Below, one piece after another: positions 53,153 to 62,850 of a DNA stretch of 64,000 nt (its first letter is position 1; each line of letters begins with the position of its first letter). Origin of the DNA: Aplidium turbinatum (Eukaryota > Chordata > Ascidiacea > Aplousobranchia > Polyclinidae). Under the pieces are notes generated by a model, which was given only the letters and a program-made list of their open reading frames with translations, searched no databases and was not told the DNA's origin. The position numbers were made by a program, and so were the translations under genes. The DNA lies in contig OU964923.1 of NCBI GenBank assembly GCA_918807975.1, positions 6,448,001 through 6,512,000 of the forward strand, in the 5' to 3' direction.

Positions 53153-53502
53153 TACCCAGGTAGCAATAGTTGGCGTGCAGCTGGCGTCATCAGGGCGGCG
53201 AGCGCTCACATTGGCGACATCGAAAATCGTTAGCGGTAGGCCAGCGCCTGGATGGCGAATATCGTCATGACTTTTTTTCTTCAAAGTTCATCGTTTTCTG
53301 CTGGCTTCGCGCGGTCGACTTTCGTGCGAGAGACGCGCTTTCGATTTTTGCTCGTTTTCCGCTGACAACGCGCTGTCGAGTTTCTTACGAAAGGCCGCGC
53401 TTCATTCCGTTTTAGTTGCGCTTGATTGAAGTCACGTGCCATTTCAAACACGCGATTGATTTGATTCAGTTGAAGCCTGTTTGCTCAGTTATTGGGTAGA
53501 CT

Positions 53503-55304
53503 CAGGGCCGGATTTAGACCACGAGAGGCCCTAGGCTATTCCATTTGTGAGGCCCCTCCCTATTTTTGAGCTCAGAATTTCTCTCTAAACAACATCACAT
53601 GTCATTGCTTAATGTTAAAAATATGCATTAAACTCTTCGTTCTTTTCAGTTTCCACATTCATGGGTTCAAATTTTTAATTAAAAGAATAAAAATTTAGTT
53701 AAGGTAGTTTTGCTTTTAATTTTAATTTTTTTGATCAAACAACCGTTACAATAATTGTAAAGTCTATTTACGAGGACATAAAAAATAGTTACAGCCATCA
53801 AATAGAGTAAGACTAGGCTACCAAACTTTTTTTCTAGCTTTCGTCCCCCTACTTTCGTCAAAGCAAAATCAAAATTTATCTGTTTAAGTTTGTCACTCTC
53901 AATGCACAGAATGCTCAGTACGAACAACCTTTCTTGAAACATTGTCGATCTCAGTTTCTTTTTGATGCTTTTGAGCCTTGAGAAAGATCTCTTTCCTGAG
54001 CAGTTAGGCTAGTGACCATTAAGCTTAGAAACAGTCTTAATATTGCTTCCACAGTAGGAAAGGCAATGCTAATTTTTTCCTTGCACATAATTTCATAAAG
54101 GTCTCTATGCGACAAGGAAATAGATTGCGCTTCTGTACCGGTAAGCAGTGCCGGTCTTTGGGGTGTGCAAACCGCGCGATCGTACAGGGCCCGCAAATTA
54201 GGGGCCCCGCAATTTACTCAGAAAATGCAGTAATTTTTGTCATTTCCAATGGAAAAATTCAACAAAAAAATTAGCAACAAGAAAACAGAGACACAACCTA
54301 CTTCGTACCCTGAAAAGATCAAGAAAAAAAAAACAACAGAGCCGAAGTCGCTGATCGGAGTTGCTGCAAACAATTCAAAAATTCTCTCGATCCTTTCAGG
54401 GGACGAAATAGGTTGAAATTCGATTTTGTTGACAGCGCACAGTACCATTTTACAGTAATATTCATACCCAAAGTTTTGTTAAACATGCTCTCAGAATGCC
54501 CCAATTTCAAAGTAATTGTTCAAAAATTTCTGGGGTAGGTCCCCCCAGACCCCCCACCGCTAGGTGTCGCCTTTGGCGAACACACCATCAGGCAACGCCC
54601 GCCGACCGTCAAACCACCGCTCCCCTTTCAAAATACCTAGCTACGCTATTGAATTGGATCATTGTCATTGGGGCCCGCAGAGCATATTCCGCACAGGGCC
54701 CGAAATACCTCAAGACCGGCACTGCCGGTAAGCCCTTGTTTTTGTGTTTGTCTCACGTACAAATGTAAATGTAGAAGTTCATCAGTAAGTTTCGGGTCAA
54801 CATCTTTTGGATACGCTTCCTTTAAAAGTTCTACGCCACGTACAATTTCTACCTTAGTTGCTTTCAGATTAGCAAAAAAGAGAAACATTTCTACAATGTC
54901 ACTGTGTCTGTACACATTAGCTCTTCTTCTTAAATTGGCTTCAAGTTCGTCGAGCATAGGGATATTGGAATTTATTTTAAACCTTTCCTTTGAAGAGAGT
55001 TCTCTTAAAGCGTCAGGTGCATTTCTTTGTCTCCTAGTGACAGCTCTGTAGTTAATATTCGGCAAGGTTGCTTTTGCTTGCTGATCAAACTCATCTCTAG
55101 GCCTAATTTCGCTTAGAAAGTCTGTCAAACCAGTTGTGTATAGAATTTTCCACTCTGAAAAGCTTGATACATATATACTTTAGGTAGGGTTTAAACTTGT
55201 CAAGTTTTTAAAACAATTACAAAATTTGAAACCGAATTTCGAGGCCCCTGGACGTTGAGGCCCTAGGCTTCAGCCTGCCTAGCCTATTGGTAAATCCGGC
55301 CCTG
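53503..55304 (-). mobile_element. hAT element, CAGGGCCGGATTTAG family, 1802 bp
   Basis: Ends CAGGGCCGGATTTAGACC and GGTAAATCCGGCCCTG stand between exact GGTAGACT duplications (53495-53502 and 55305-55312). Minus-strand transposase pieces: 55128-54750 (DFLSEIRPRDEFDQQA, NVYRHSDIVEMFLFFANL) from the central region of ZMYM1-like hAT proteins, and C-terminal bits around 53950-53690 (ISIAFPTVEAILRLFLSL, then after stops FVLSILCIESDKLKQINFDF). Another hAT element is nested at 54146-54724. Confidence 0.88.
54146..54724. mobile_element. nested non-autonomous hAT, 579 bp
   Basis: Ends CAGTGCCGGTCTTTGGGG and CCTCAAGACCGGCACTG are flanked by exact CCGGTAAG (54138-54145 and 54725-54732). It interrupts the transposase of the surrounding hAT element. 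Interior has GGGCCC-rich blocks near both ends and no recognised coding sequence. Confidence 0.88.
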
Positions 55305-55312
55305 GGTAGACT

Positions 55313-55886
55313 GCTGTGTAATAAAGCTTAGGGTTAGGGACCTCGTTAGTTAGTCGTTAGGTTACTGCGATATGCAATTGTGTTGCTAACAAATTCACTA
55401 AGTGGTTGATTTGATGGTGTCTGGTATTCAGTATTCTAGTCACTTGCGGTAAACCACTAAATAATGTTACACGTAATTTATGTAAACATGTTTTATTGCA
55501 TTTAAGATGTAACTACCAATGAACTTAAGGCAAAAGTAGATAAGGAAATAGCTACAAAACAAATTAGGCTATCGTGCTTTTTCAGCAGGTTTTTAGGCAC
55601 ATTGATAGAGATTTCGGTAATGCAATTACAGTACTTTAGTGCTACAATGCAATAAAAACCTAAGTCTGAAGTTAGTCTGTGGTACAGGTATATACTTGTT
55701 GCTGTATAGATTGTGTATTACTAATTTAATTTTTGTATATATTATATTACAAAATTAAGATCGGAACAAACCATGAGGAATTATTTGTTTTACATGTGCT
55801 TTGTTCACAGGTTTATTCTTAACTAACTGTAGTTTTGTTCATAGCCTATTATTGATACAAGGTTTTCTTGGACGAGAGATACAGAA
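55313..55886. other. body of the 8.3-kb element, no coding seen
   Basis: AT-rich sequence between the nested hAT and the first exon-like piece. No signals recognised beyond short AT runs. Confidence 0.35.
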
Positions 55887-56070
55887 ATGGAACAATATCA
55901 TATAATAGAGTTTGATGGAGAGAATGGCGCTATGGCAATTATCCATAATAGTTGGATCTGATTCTGAAACCTGGTTACCGCCATTCAACCAGACAAACGC
56001 AGCAAAGAATGGCATTCAACCTATTCCTGGAAAATGGACGATGTTTCTAAAAAGATATAGCTGCGGTTAG
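55887..56070 (+). pseudogene. N-terminal exon of a DUF4806-type transposon gene
   Basis: From the ATG at 55887 it reads MEQYHIIEFDGENGAMAIIH, NSW; after a change of frame it continues SDSETWLPPFNQTNAAKNG and PGKWTMFLKRYSCG, followed by a donor-like GTTAGT. The pattern (short start, xxYxIxEF, then W, then WPP-like, then a W/K/R-rich stretch) is that of the N-terminal region of DUF4806 proteins found beside many invertebrate DNA transposons. One frameshift is visible. Confidence 0.5.
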
Positions 56071-56580
56071 TTTTGAAATGTTGTGTTGATTTGTGTTCAC
56101 AGTGCTTCTAAAACTAGAGATACACACGAAAGCACCAGAAATAGTAGTCTACTACTCTACTGGTTTATTATTATGATGTAAAAAATGGCAAAACCTTTTT
56201 TGATGCCAACATGATGCAGTATATATTGTAAGCCTAGCCTATGCTTTTCAGGAAAGGATCAACCCAAATTGTTGACTAGGGCAGGCCTCAAAACTCGTGT
56301 TTTTTTTCGGCAGCCATCGTGGCCTACCGAAAGCTCCTTCTCGGCGGTCAAATCTGCGTGCTTGGAGGCCAAAGTAACGATAGCACAAACAAATAAAATT
56401 AAACTTGCAACAATGTTAAAATGATAACTTAGCGTTGTTGAACTCTGGGCGACGTCCTGCAATAGAATCGTTGCACCACGCGATAACTGCTTTATCGGGA
56501 TTGTAATCCGGTATTGCGGGACCATCTAACGACACTAAATTGTTTCAACTGCTCGCAGCTCAGTAAATTGTTTCAACTGC
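56071..56580. other. body of the 8.3-kb element, no coding seen
   Basis: No gene recognised up to the target duplication of the next hAT element. Confidence 0.35.
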
Positions 56581-57158
56581 ATACCGCCCAGTGGCGCGGG
56601 AACTATTTTTCTCTAGGGGGGGCTGAAAATGCCGTAGTGTTGTCAGCTTCTGGGGGGCTTCGCCCCCCAGACCCCCCTTATATGGGTCAGCATTTAAAAG
56701 TGGTAGTAGCCGAAAGCATTCGGTCCCCTCCGGTGTAAGAGACGACGCCAAAACACATACATTGTAAATTATGACAAATGAAAAACGGCAACAACAAAGC
56801 AACTGTTCAGAAAATTCAAATGAAAACGTACAAATTAGAAAGTGATTTGAAAACGATACTTTGTGGAAGTGAGTTCTCACACGCTTCCGAAGATTGCTTT
56901 TTGCTCAGGTGTTTTCTCTATGAACTGTGTCATGAGTTCTTTGACATCGACAGTGTCCAAAATGTTTTGGTGGTCATGCATCAACGCAAGATGAGTAGCC
57001 TAAGTCTTTTTTGTGTGATTGAGCTTCTCAACCACGTTTTCAAGCGTCTTAGAGCAGAAAAAGAACGTTCTGATGATGCAGCTGAAGCAGGGAGGCAAAG
57101 GCAGAGCTCCACAAATTTTCGCAATTCTTTGAAAAGATCTAGTGTTTGAAGATTTAGT

Positions 57159-57395
57159 CAGGCCCGGATTTGGGGGGGGGGGCAGAGGATGCAGGTGCCC
57201 GGGCCCCCCTTTTGAAGGGGGCCTCCCAACGTGGAAAAAATGTGATTTTGTGTTATTTTTTTCTTTTAGCCTTTGATGTTTCTACAGAATTCTGTGCAGT
57301 GCAGGATTAATGCTACTGTAGACGTAGTAGTTTTTCGCCGGGGGCCCCCCGATGTAAAAGTGCTCCGGGCCCCCCATCATCTAAATCCGGCCCTG
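57159..57395. mobile_element. nested hAT MITE, 237 bp, CAGGGCCGGATTTA family
   Basis: Ends CAGGCCCGGATTTGG and CTAAATCCGGCCCTG stand between exact GATTTAGT (57151-57158 and 57396-57403). Same family as 53503-55304. The interior is dominated by GGGGCCCCC-type blocks. Confidence 0.88.
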
Positions 57396-57499
57396 GATTT
57401 AGTTGTGATAGTATCACAGCAACCTTTTGGACGGAGTTTGCGGTTTTTCCACTTACAACTTCGCTGAACAAGGAAAGTTCCGTTTTTAGGCGATCTTTT

Positions 57500-58051
57500 C
57501 TGATGGCATCGGATAAACTGTTCTCAGTAGCCTATCAGATCTTTCCTCACCATTTGCACAGCTCAGAAGGGCCTTCTATCTGTTGGCTGCTGTAAGCAGA
57601 TTTGCCTGGTCGAATCTTCGATCAAGCTCAGCTTGAACCGAATCAAGGGCTTCAATGTAGCCTATTACCGTTTCCACGCTCTTTCTCCCGCAGACGACAA
57701 ACCATCAGATTCTTCTGTGTTTCGAAATCTTGCTGGAGTTTTGCCCACTCGGGGATCCTTTGGCGTTTTTAGGTTATCGGCAAACGTAAAGACGTTTGCT
57801 GCATCCATAAGCTTGGAAATGGATTCATCTTTTCTGAGATTTTTGATCCGTTTGCAGAAAATGGTGATGGATTCCAAAACTGAAGAAGCAGAAATCTTCT
57901 TGTTTTGGAGCTGTCTTGCGACGGCTTCTGCAGGCTGATAAACTTCACCACTGCAGATAATCGCAATATAAAGCCGCACGTGCGTACTTGTTTTACAAAG
58001 CCGAATATTTTTGCACGTAGTGGCTCCTCGCATTGCACTATCTTCTGTCAT
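57500..58051 (-). pseudogene. hAT transposase, middle piece
   Basis: Frame 58051-57665 reads VRLYIAIICSGEVYQPAEAV, then ARQLQNKKISASSVLESI and a region ending in PRVGKTPARF, which in relatives is the PRxRKxPxRF segment before the C-terminal dimerisation domain. Further traces continue to about 57500. Together with the pieces at 59300-59746 and 56860-57080 it shows a once full transposase. Confidence 0.75.
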
Positions 58052-58596
58052 GTCGGTCAGTCATTGCGACAGGGTAGGGTAGCACTTAACATCTCTCTCT
58101 CTCTCCAAAATATTAATCTTTTCAGCTGGAACCTTTTAGTGATGTTTACATTGAGACCACAGCGTGAAAAAAACTTTCAGCCATGCATAATTAATGGTTT
58201 CTCTCACAAACCAAGGCATAAAACCAATTTCGTTTTGTTAATTCAACGTCTTCTGATGTTAACTAAATCCTTACACTAGGTTTGCTAACTAGAAAAGGGC
58301 GATAGGGAGACGGAAAAATAGAATCTAGAGTAGTAGCTGAGGCAGTTTTATTTTTTTGTAAACATCTTTAACATAAAAGTTACGTTGCAAGGTATAGATA
58401 TGAAATCAGAATAGCACCATTTTGCTGCCTTCAATTGCCGATTTGCGTCAAATTCCCACTGGGCAAACAGACTATGCAGTGTTTGTATTTTTGGAAATAG
58501 TTAGTTTGTAACTTGTATCACTGTTACAAACTAACACAAATAAACAAATCCGTATCACATATAGTGTATCACAAATAAACAAATCCGTGGCACACA

Positions 58597-59300
58597 ATCT
58601 TCTGACACATCGGGGTACTAAATTGTGGAGTGAATTGGATGAATGTATTAAAAGCAAACACCTTGCTTTGTTTAAAAAACTTTATATTTTTTTTTTTTTT
58701 TTTTTTTTTCGCGCAACGCTCAGAGTTCAAGATGGATACCACTACATCTTGCAGGTTTACAAATTGTCCATATGGAATGGATTTGTTTCCTGTCTCATCA
58801 TTAGTGCGTCCGCTCCGGGAGCCGTCCACACACCCAAACACTCAGCAGGCACACCATACTTACATGGAAGATACCTACCAGGGAGGCGAGGGACTTTATA
58901 AAATTACCTTGTTAAGTTCTTATTAAATCGTTAAAATCGTTCAGTTAAATTATTTTATCTCATGTAACCTCGTATTTGTGTTCTTAAACGATATGATTCA
59001 TTATATGCTCATGTTTTCCCAGCTGGTCTTGATTCAATATTCTACAAAACCTTATATATTCAATTCGATTTCGAAGCTACTGTTCCATCCATCATTATAT
59101 TTTATTGATACAGTTATAATGTCTGATGCTGCAATGTAAGATGACTGATGACAGGCAGCACCTTGACTGGTTAACCGCAAGGTTGTTCGTTGCTGCCAGA
59201 CCTTTCTATTGCCATATTTTGATTTGTATGTAATTGTGTTTCTTTATATCGAGTCGTATTAGAAAGGCAAATAAACAATATCTCTCTCTCTCTCTCTCTC
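58597..59300 (+). mobile_element. LINE 3' fragment (CR1/jockey-like) with (TC)n tail
   Basis: The start reads THRGTKLWSELDECIKS then LALFKKLY, the usual end of CR1/jockey ORF2 (xxGxxLWNxLPxxI... FKKxL). A run of about 24 T (58685-58709) follows. The 3' part holds GATGACTGATGACAGGCAGC and GTATTAGAAAGGCAAATAAA and ends in (TC)n at 59279-59300, directly against the interrupted hAT transposase frame. Confidence 0.6.
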
Positions 59301-59746
59301 TAACAACACAAGCGAGGCAAAAGCACGAAAGCACCAACGAGTAGGACGGAAACCAAGCAAATTGCAGGCAACTTCATCGAAACCAAAAAGCGACATGAAT
59401 GAAGATTTACGCATAGACGGTTCACGAATTACAACTGCAACACTTTGAACGAAGTTTAAGGCATCGGCAATAAGCCTCGCTTCCTTTACAACATCTTGCA
59501 AAATCAAATCGAGAGCATGATTACTGCAGTGAATGTATACCGATCCAGGGCATAATGCTTTAAGTTTGGCCCGCACTCACTTCTAGCAACCAGACATACT
59601 GTATTTGCTGCACCGTCAAGACAGTAGCCTTGAAGGCGTTCAATCGGCAAATTCAGCTGGGAAAACAAATCGGTAATACACAAAAACAACGTTTCCGATT
59701 TCGAATCGGGAGCATTATAAAACCCAAGAAAAACGTTTTGCAACAC
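59300..59746 (-). pseudogene. hAT transposase, N-terminal catalytic piece
   Basis: Two overlapping frames (59746-59504 and 59576-59300) separated by one frameshift read FLGFYNAPDSKSETLFLCI, QLNLPIERLQGYCLDGAANT and then VYIHCSNHALDLILQDVVKE, the second and following motifs of ZMYM1-like hAT transposases. The frame is cut at RPTRWCFRAFASLV by the LINE insertion. Confidence 0.82.
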
Positions 59747-59897
59747 GATTACTGAAAATATGTTATGTACCTGAAATTGTCAGAATTTTCTAGGGGGGGC
59801 TGAAGCAATTATCGAAATTTCCAGGGGGGGCTGAAATAGCTCTAGGGGGGGCTGCAGCCCCTTGAGCACCCCTACTTCCCGCGCCCTTGATACCGCC

Positions 59898-60371
59898 TTT
59901 CATAAAATCTGACCATTTATTCCGTTATGATGTCACCATTGAGGGTTTGAAGTCACTAACCCACAGCGGGAACATTTCTGAACTATGAAGACACGTGTAT
60001 TCCCCTCGGATGTCAACTAACCTAGTTTTCCTTTTTAACAACGATTCAATGTCCGACAACATTGAATCGATATAAAAACGACAATATTGCCAGCCAACGT
60101 AAATTAGCACTTCGGATTAACACTTTGCAAGCAAGACCTACAGCGCTGGTAATCGCAGCTGGATATATTCCATACAACAGCAAATGTTCCCGCTCAATAC
60201 ACAGTGGTGATTATGACGCGCTGACCTAATTCTGCGTCATTCTTACTACATATTTTCGACATTTAATCCACGATCATAAGATGTGCTATCTAATAATGAG
60301 TTAGTAGTGTAATTAAGTTGTTGTTGTGAGCGAAATTGTTTTCACAGAGAACTCATTTTGTATTATTACAG
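59898..60371. other. body of the 8.3-kb element, no coding seen
   Basis: No recognised coding sequence. Ends in a good acceptor (TTGTATTATTACAG). Confidence 0.4.
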
Positions 60372-60457
60372 ATGTGATTCGAAGGCAAGCCAAGGCGACG
60401 GACAAAGATATCGAATCTGCAGTGAAGCGATATTTGAAGGCGGCTGGTGACAGATAG
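60372..60457 (+). CDS. C-terminal exon of a DUF4806-type gene
   Basis: After the acceptor it reads VIRRQAKATDKDIESAVKRY, LKAAGDR, stop. DUF4806 proteins end in such a short helical segment (TxKxIExxVKxWLRxAxxR). It matches the N-terminal piece at 55887 in strand and order, and the intact frame suggests a spliced last exon. The intervening exons were not found and may have been lost with the hAT insertions. Confidence 0.5.
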
Positions 60458-61465
60458 CAAAGCCAGATAGCACAAAAACCTCATTAATCTGAATTTCTCT
60501 GCTAGCTTCGTATTAACCTTTATTACATCAGAGAATACAATGGAAGCAATGGTAGTGTTCTTGATGTTGCTGTGTATTTTCTTCCAGTGCTGTGATTTTG
60601 ACGTATTGCAATACCTACAATATATGCTTATAGTTATGATACTGTAGTACGTAGTACACAATTGGTTTCTAACCGGGAGTAAATTTTACTTACCCCTACC
60701 CTAGGCCTAGAGTAAATCTTGCAAGCAAACATTTTAATCAAACTCATTTTACTTTCGAAAACCAAGAAAGTTTTTTTTAATAGAATTTTTTGCTTAAAAA
60801 TTATTGTTTCGCGAAAACTGTCAAAATTCACTTAACAGCTGCTGGGCTTTTACAAATAATCTCATGTTTATAGTCTTTAGCTTTGCTCTCCCATGGCTTG
60901 GACTTGTAAATTGTTTTGTTATTTGTATTACAAATGATCAGAAAAACCGCCATTCATTAATTACTGAAACATTTTTTAGCATTGCGTTACGAAAATGGAG
61001 CTGTGGTAAGTCAGTGTATTAAAAATCTTCATTGTTTTCGTTGTTTTACATTTTTGAATTGCGTCTCGCTTTAACCACAAAAAGACAATACACAAAATGC
61101 TTCAAAAAGTTTTAGTGTTTTGTTTTGATAATTTCGCAAAACAACAGCTGCTGCTGGTGGCCGAAAAAAAGGAGGCTTCAGCAGGGCGACATTCGTCAGT
61201 CCAGCGACAGTGCGCGCAGCCGGAAAAACGTGCCAGTAAGTTTAGCGAAATTCGTAGGTGTACAGACAGCGCACCGTTAACTAACTTGAGCGACTTTCGC
61301 CATCGAGGTGCTTACGCACAGCCGACTTTATTGTCGAATTTCGCCAGCGTTACGCCGGTTATGCGATGAGCAGATCGGTGGCGGCTGGCTGGCGATTATC
61401 GCTGGCGCGTCGCCAATAACTTCGCTAGCGTGGAGCTGGCTAGACGCCAATCTTTGCTACTTGGG
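60458..61465. other. right part of the 8.3-kb element
   Basis: AT-rich up to about 61150, then GC-rich subterminal sequence (61170-61465) full of GCGA/TCGC words. A small exon-like bit (60978-61006, between TTTTTTAG and GTAAGT) is seen after the stop; I cannot interpret it. Confidence 0.4.
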
Positions 61466-61548
61466 TAGCTGCCTCAAAATTGAACTTTTCGAGCTTTCGC
61501 CGAAGCTAAATCAGCGATAATATCTTCAAAATCAAGTCTTTGAACGTA

Positions 61549-61764
61549 TTAGCAGAACGTTCTATAGAAGCAGAACGTTCTATAGTTCGTTCTAGCAGAA
61601 CGTTCTATAGTTCGTTCTCTTTCTATAGAAAGAATCGATAGAGCTGATAGCCGATCATCATTCATGGTAGAACGTAAATACGACATTATCATTTTGAGCT
61701 TTGAGAAACTCCTCTCACAGCTCGCAATTGAAACACCAATGGTAAGATAAAGTTTCAGACACAA
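61549..61764 (-). pseudogene. hAT transposase C-terminal relic
   Basis: Minus-strand frame reads LKLYLTIGVSIASCERSFSK, LKMIMSYLRSTMNDDRLSAL, SILSIERE: the dimerisation domain of ZMYM1/THAP-type hAT transposases, about 70 residues. It ends in repeats of AGAACGTTCTATAG and then has no further transposase. No ends or target duplications were found. Confidence 0.8.
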
Positions 61765-61859
61765 GCATAAATAAGTAAATATGGTGCCAACGAACTAATA
61801 ATGGAATTGAATCGTTTTATTTATGTCATCGAGAAAGAGAGAGGACTTGTCACGGCAAG

Positions 61860-62133
61860 CATTTTTTTAACGTACAAGAACAGCCTTCAGGAGATATATC
61901 CGAATCTTTGCATTTGCATCAGAATTTTTCTGACCGACCACACAAGTTACTGTCGCCAGCGTTGAAAGGACCTTCAGCAGAATGAAACTAATCAAGAATA
62001 TCCTGCGCTCAACCATGACAGATGACAGGCTTTCTGCTCTTGCAATTATCATCGAAAACAAGATTGCCAGATCCCTGGACTATGACCCATTACAATTTGC
62101 GCAGAACAAGGCTCGAAAGAAGCGTTTTGAGTA
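61860..62133 (+). pseudogene. second hAT transposase C-terminal relic, opposite strand
   Basis: Plus-strand text reads EIYPNLCICIRIFLTD, then after a frame change VTVASVERTFSRMKLIKNIL, RSTMTDDRLSALAIIIENKI, ARSLDYDPLQFAQNKARKK and a stop at 62131-62133. It is the same domain as at 61549-61764 but from a different family and on the other strand, so the two relics are head to head about 100 bases apart. Confidence 0.8.
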
Positions 62134-62191
62134 ATTATGGAATACATGTACACACTGTCACTGTAGTCTGTAGACCTATGTAGGCCTATAG

Positions 62192-62659
62192 CAGTGTTTC
62201 TCAACCTTTTTTGACCCAACGCCCCCTTTATGAATGGGCGAAATTTTACCGCCCCCCAACAAAAACGATTGATTACGAAAAGCAAATATATATTTGCGAG
62301 CATGAAAACAGTACACTGGCAGAAGTGATTACGTCATAATGGAACTCACCAGATTTTGTGATATACTGAAAAATTACTGAATTTAAATTTTAAATAGATA
62401 GCGTTTGTAAACAAAACGGTTGGTCAATCAAATACTACGATGGTGTAAGAGAAATTGTTTGGCTATCGTGCGAGCATGTAGAGTAGATTATCTAGAAAAT
62501 GATGTGACGAAATCGTTACGCTGGGCGGTAGATGGGTTAAACCAGAATGCCCCTTAATAATCAAAACGCCCCCCTTAAGCCGAGGTAATCATACCGCCCC
62601 CCCCTGAAAAATCAAAATGCCCCCCCGGGGGGCGATACCGCCCCCGTTGAGAACCACTG
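62192..62659. mobile_element. non-autonomous hAT-Buster/Charlie-like element, 468 bp
   Basis: Ends CAGTGTTTCTCAACC and GGTTGAGAACCACTG-like (GTTGAGAACCACTG) are flanked by exact GCCTATAG (62184-62191 and 62660-62667). GCCCCCC blocks lie inside both ends. The ends resemble those of 26146-28176, so it may have used a related transposase. Confidence 0.88.
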
Positions 62660-62663
62660 GCCT

Positions 62664-62850
62664 ATAGCCTACACAGTGGTGGGCGCAGCTAATGTAAAAG
62701 TTAGCTTTCAACAAAGAAATCAGCGGATTTCCAATAAATTTACTTTCGCTAACGAGTCTGCTAAAATTTCTAAATATTAGCGGAAATGCTAATCCGCTAA
62801 GCAAAGCCTATTAGCAGAACTGTGCCCTCTACTGTGTAGGCTATACAATA
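62664..62850. repeat. small fold-back element
   Basis: TAGCCTACACAGTGGTGGGC on the left and the complement of TAGCCTACACAGTAGAGGGC on the right form inverted ends of about 26 bases around an interior with several TTAGC/GCTAA words. The left flank is taken up by the neighbouring hAT duplication, so no target duplication can be read. Confidence 0.6.

Larger units (their letters stand above)
56589..59889 (-). mobile_element. hAT element with decayed ZMYM1-like transposase, 3301 bp
   Basis: Ends CAGTGGCGCGGGAACTA and TACTTCCCGCGCCCTTG are flanked by exact ATACCGCC (56581-56588 and 59890-59897). Repeated CTAGGGGGGGCTG blocks lie inside both ends. The transposase on the minus strand is in pieces: 59746-59300 (FLGFYNAPDSKSETLF, LQGYCLDGAANTV, YIHCSNHALDLILQDV, FRPTRW), 58051-57665 (AVARQLQNKKISASSVLESI, KDPRVGKTPARFRNTE) and about 57080-56860 (SSERSFSALRRLKTWLRSS, the dimerisation motif). 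A LINE fragment and a MITE are inserted between these pieces. Confidence 0.9.
53155..61465 (+). mobile_element. 8.3-kb element with TA-flanked CCCAGGTAGCAA ends
   Basis: Left end CCCAGGTAGCAATAGTTGGC and right end (complement) CCCAAGTAGCAAAGATTGGC agree in 16 of 20 bases, and TA stands outside each. Both subterminal regions are unusually GC-rich with repeated GGCGA, GCTGGCG and CGCCAG words, unlike the surroundings. Between them are two exon-like pieces of a transposon-associated gene (55887-56070 and 60372-60457), and two hAT elements inserted later (53503-55304 and 56589-59889). Without these it would be about 3.2 kb. I cannot place it in a superfamily; the ends may instead belong to two separate copies. 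Confidence 0.55.

Noticed and set aside
54646-54749. C-terminal extension of the hAT frame into QGLTGSAGLEVFRAL
   Set aside because: These residues come from the nested 579-bp element, not from the transposase.
58569-58841. 90-codon minus-strand frame with a lysine run
   Set aside because: The lysines come from the poly(T) run of the inserted LINE fragment.
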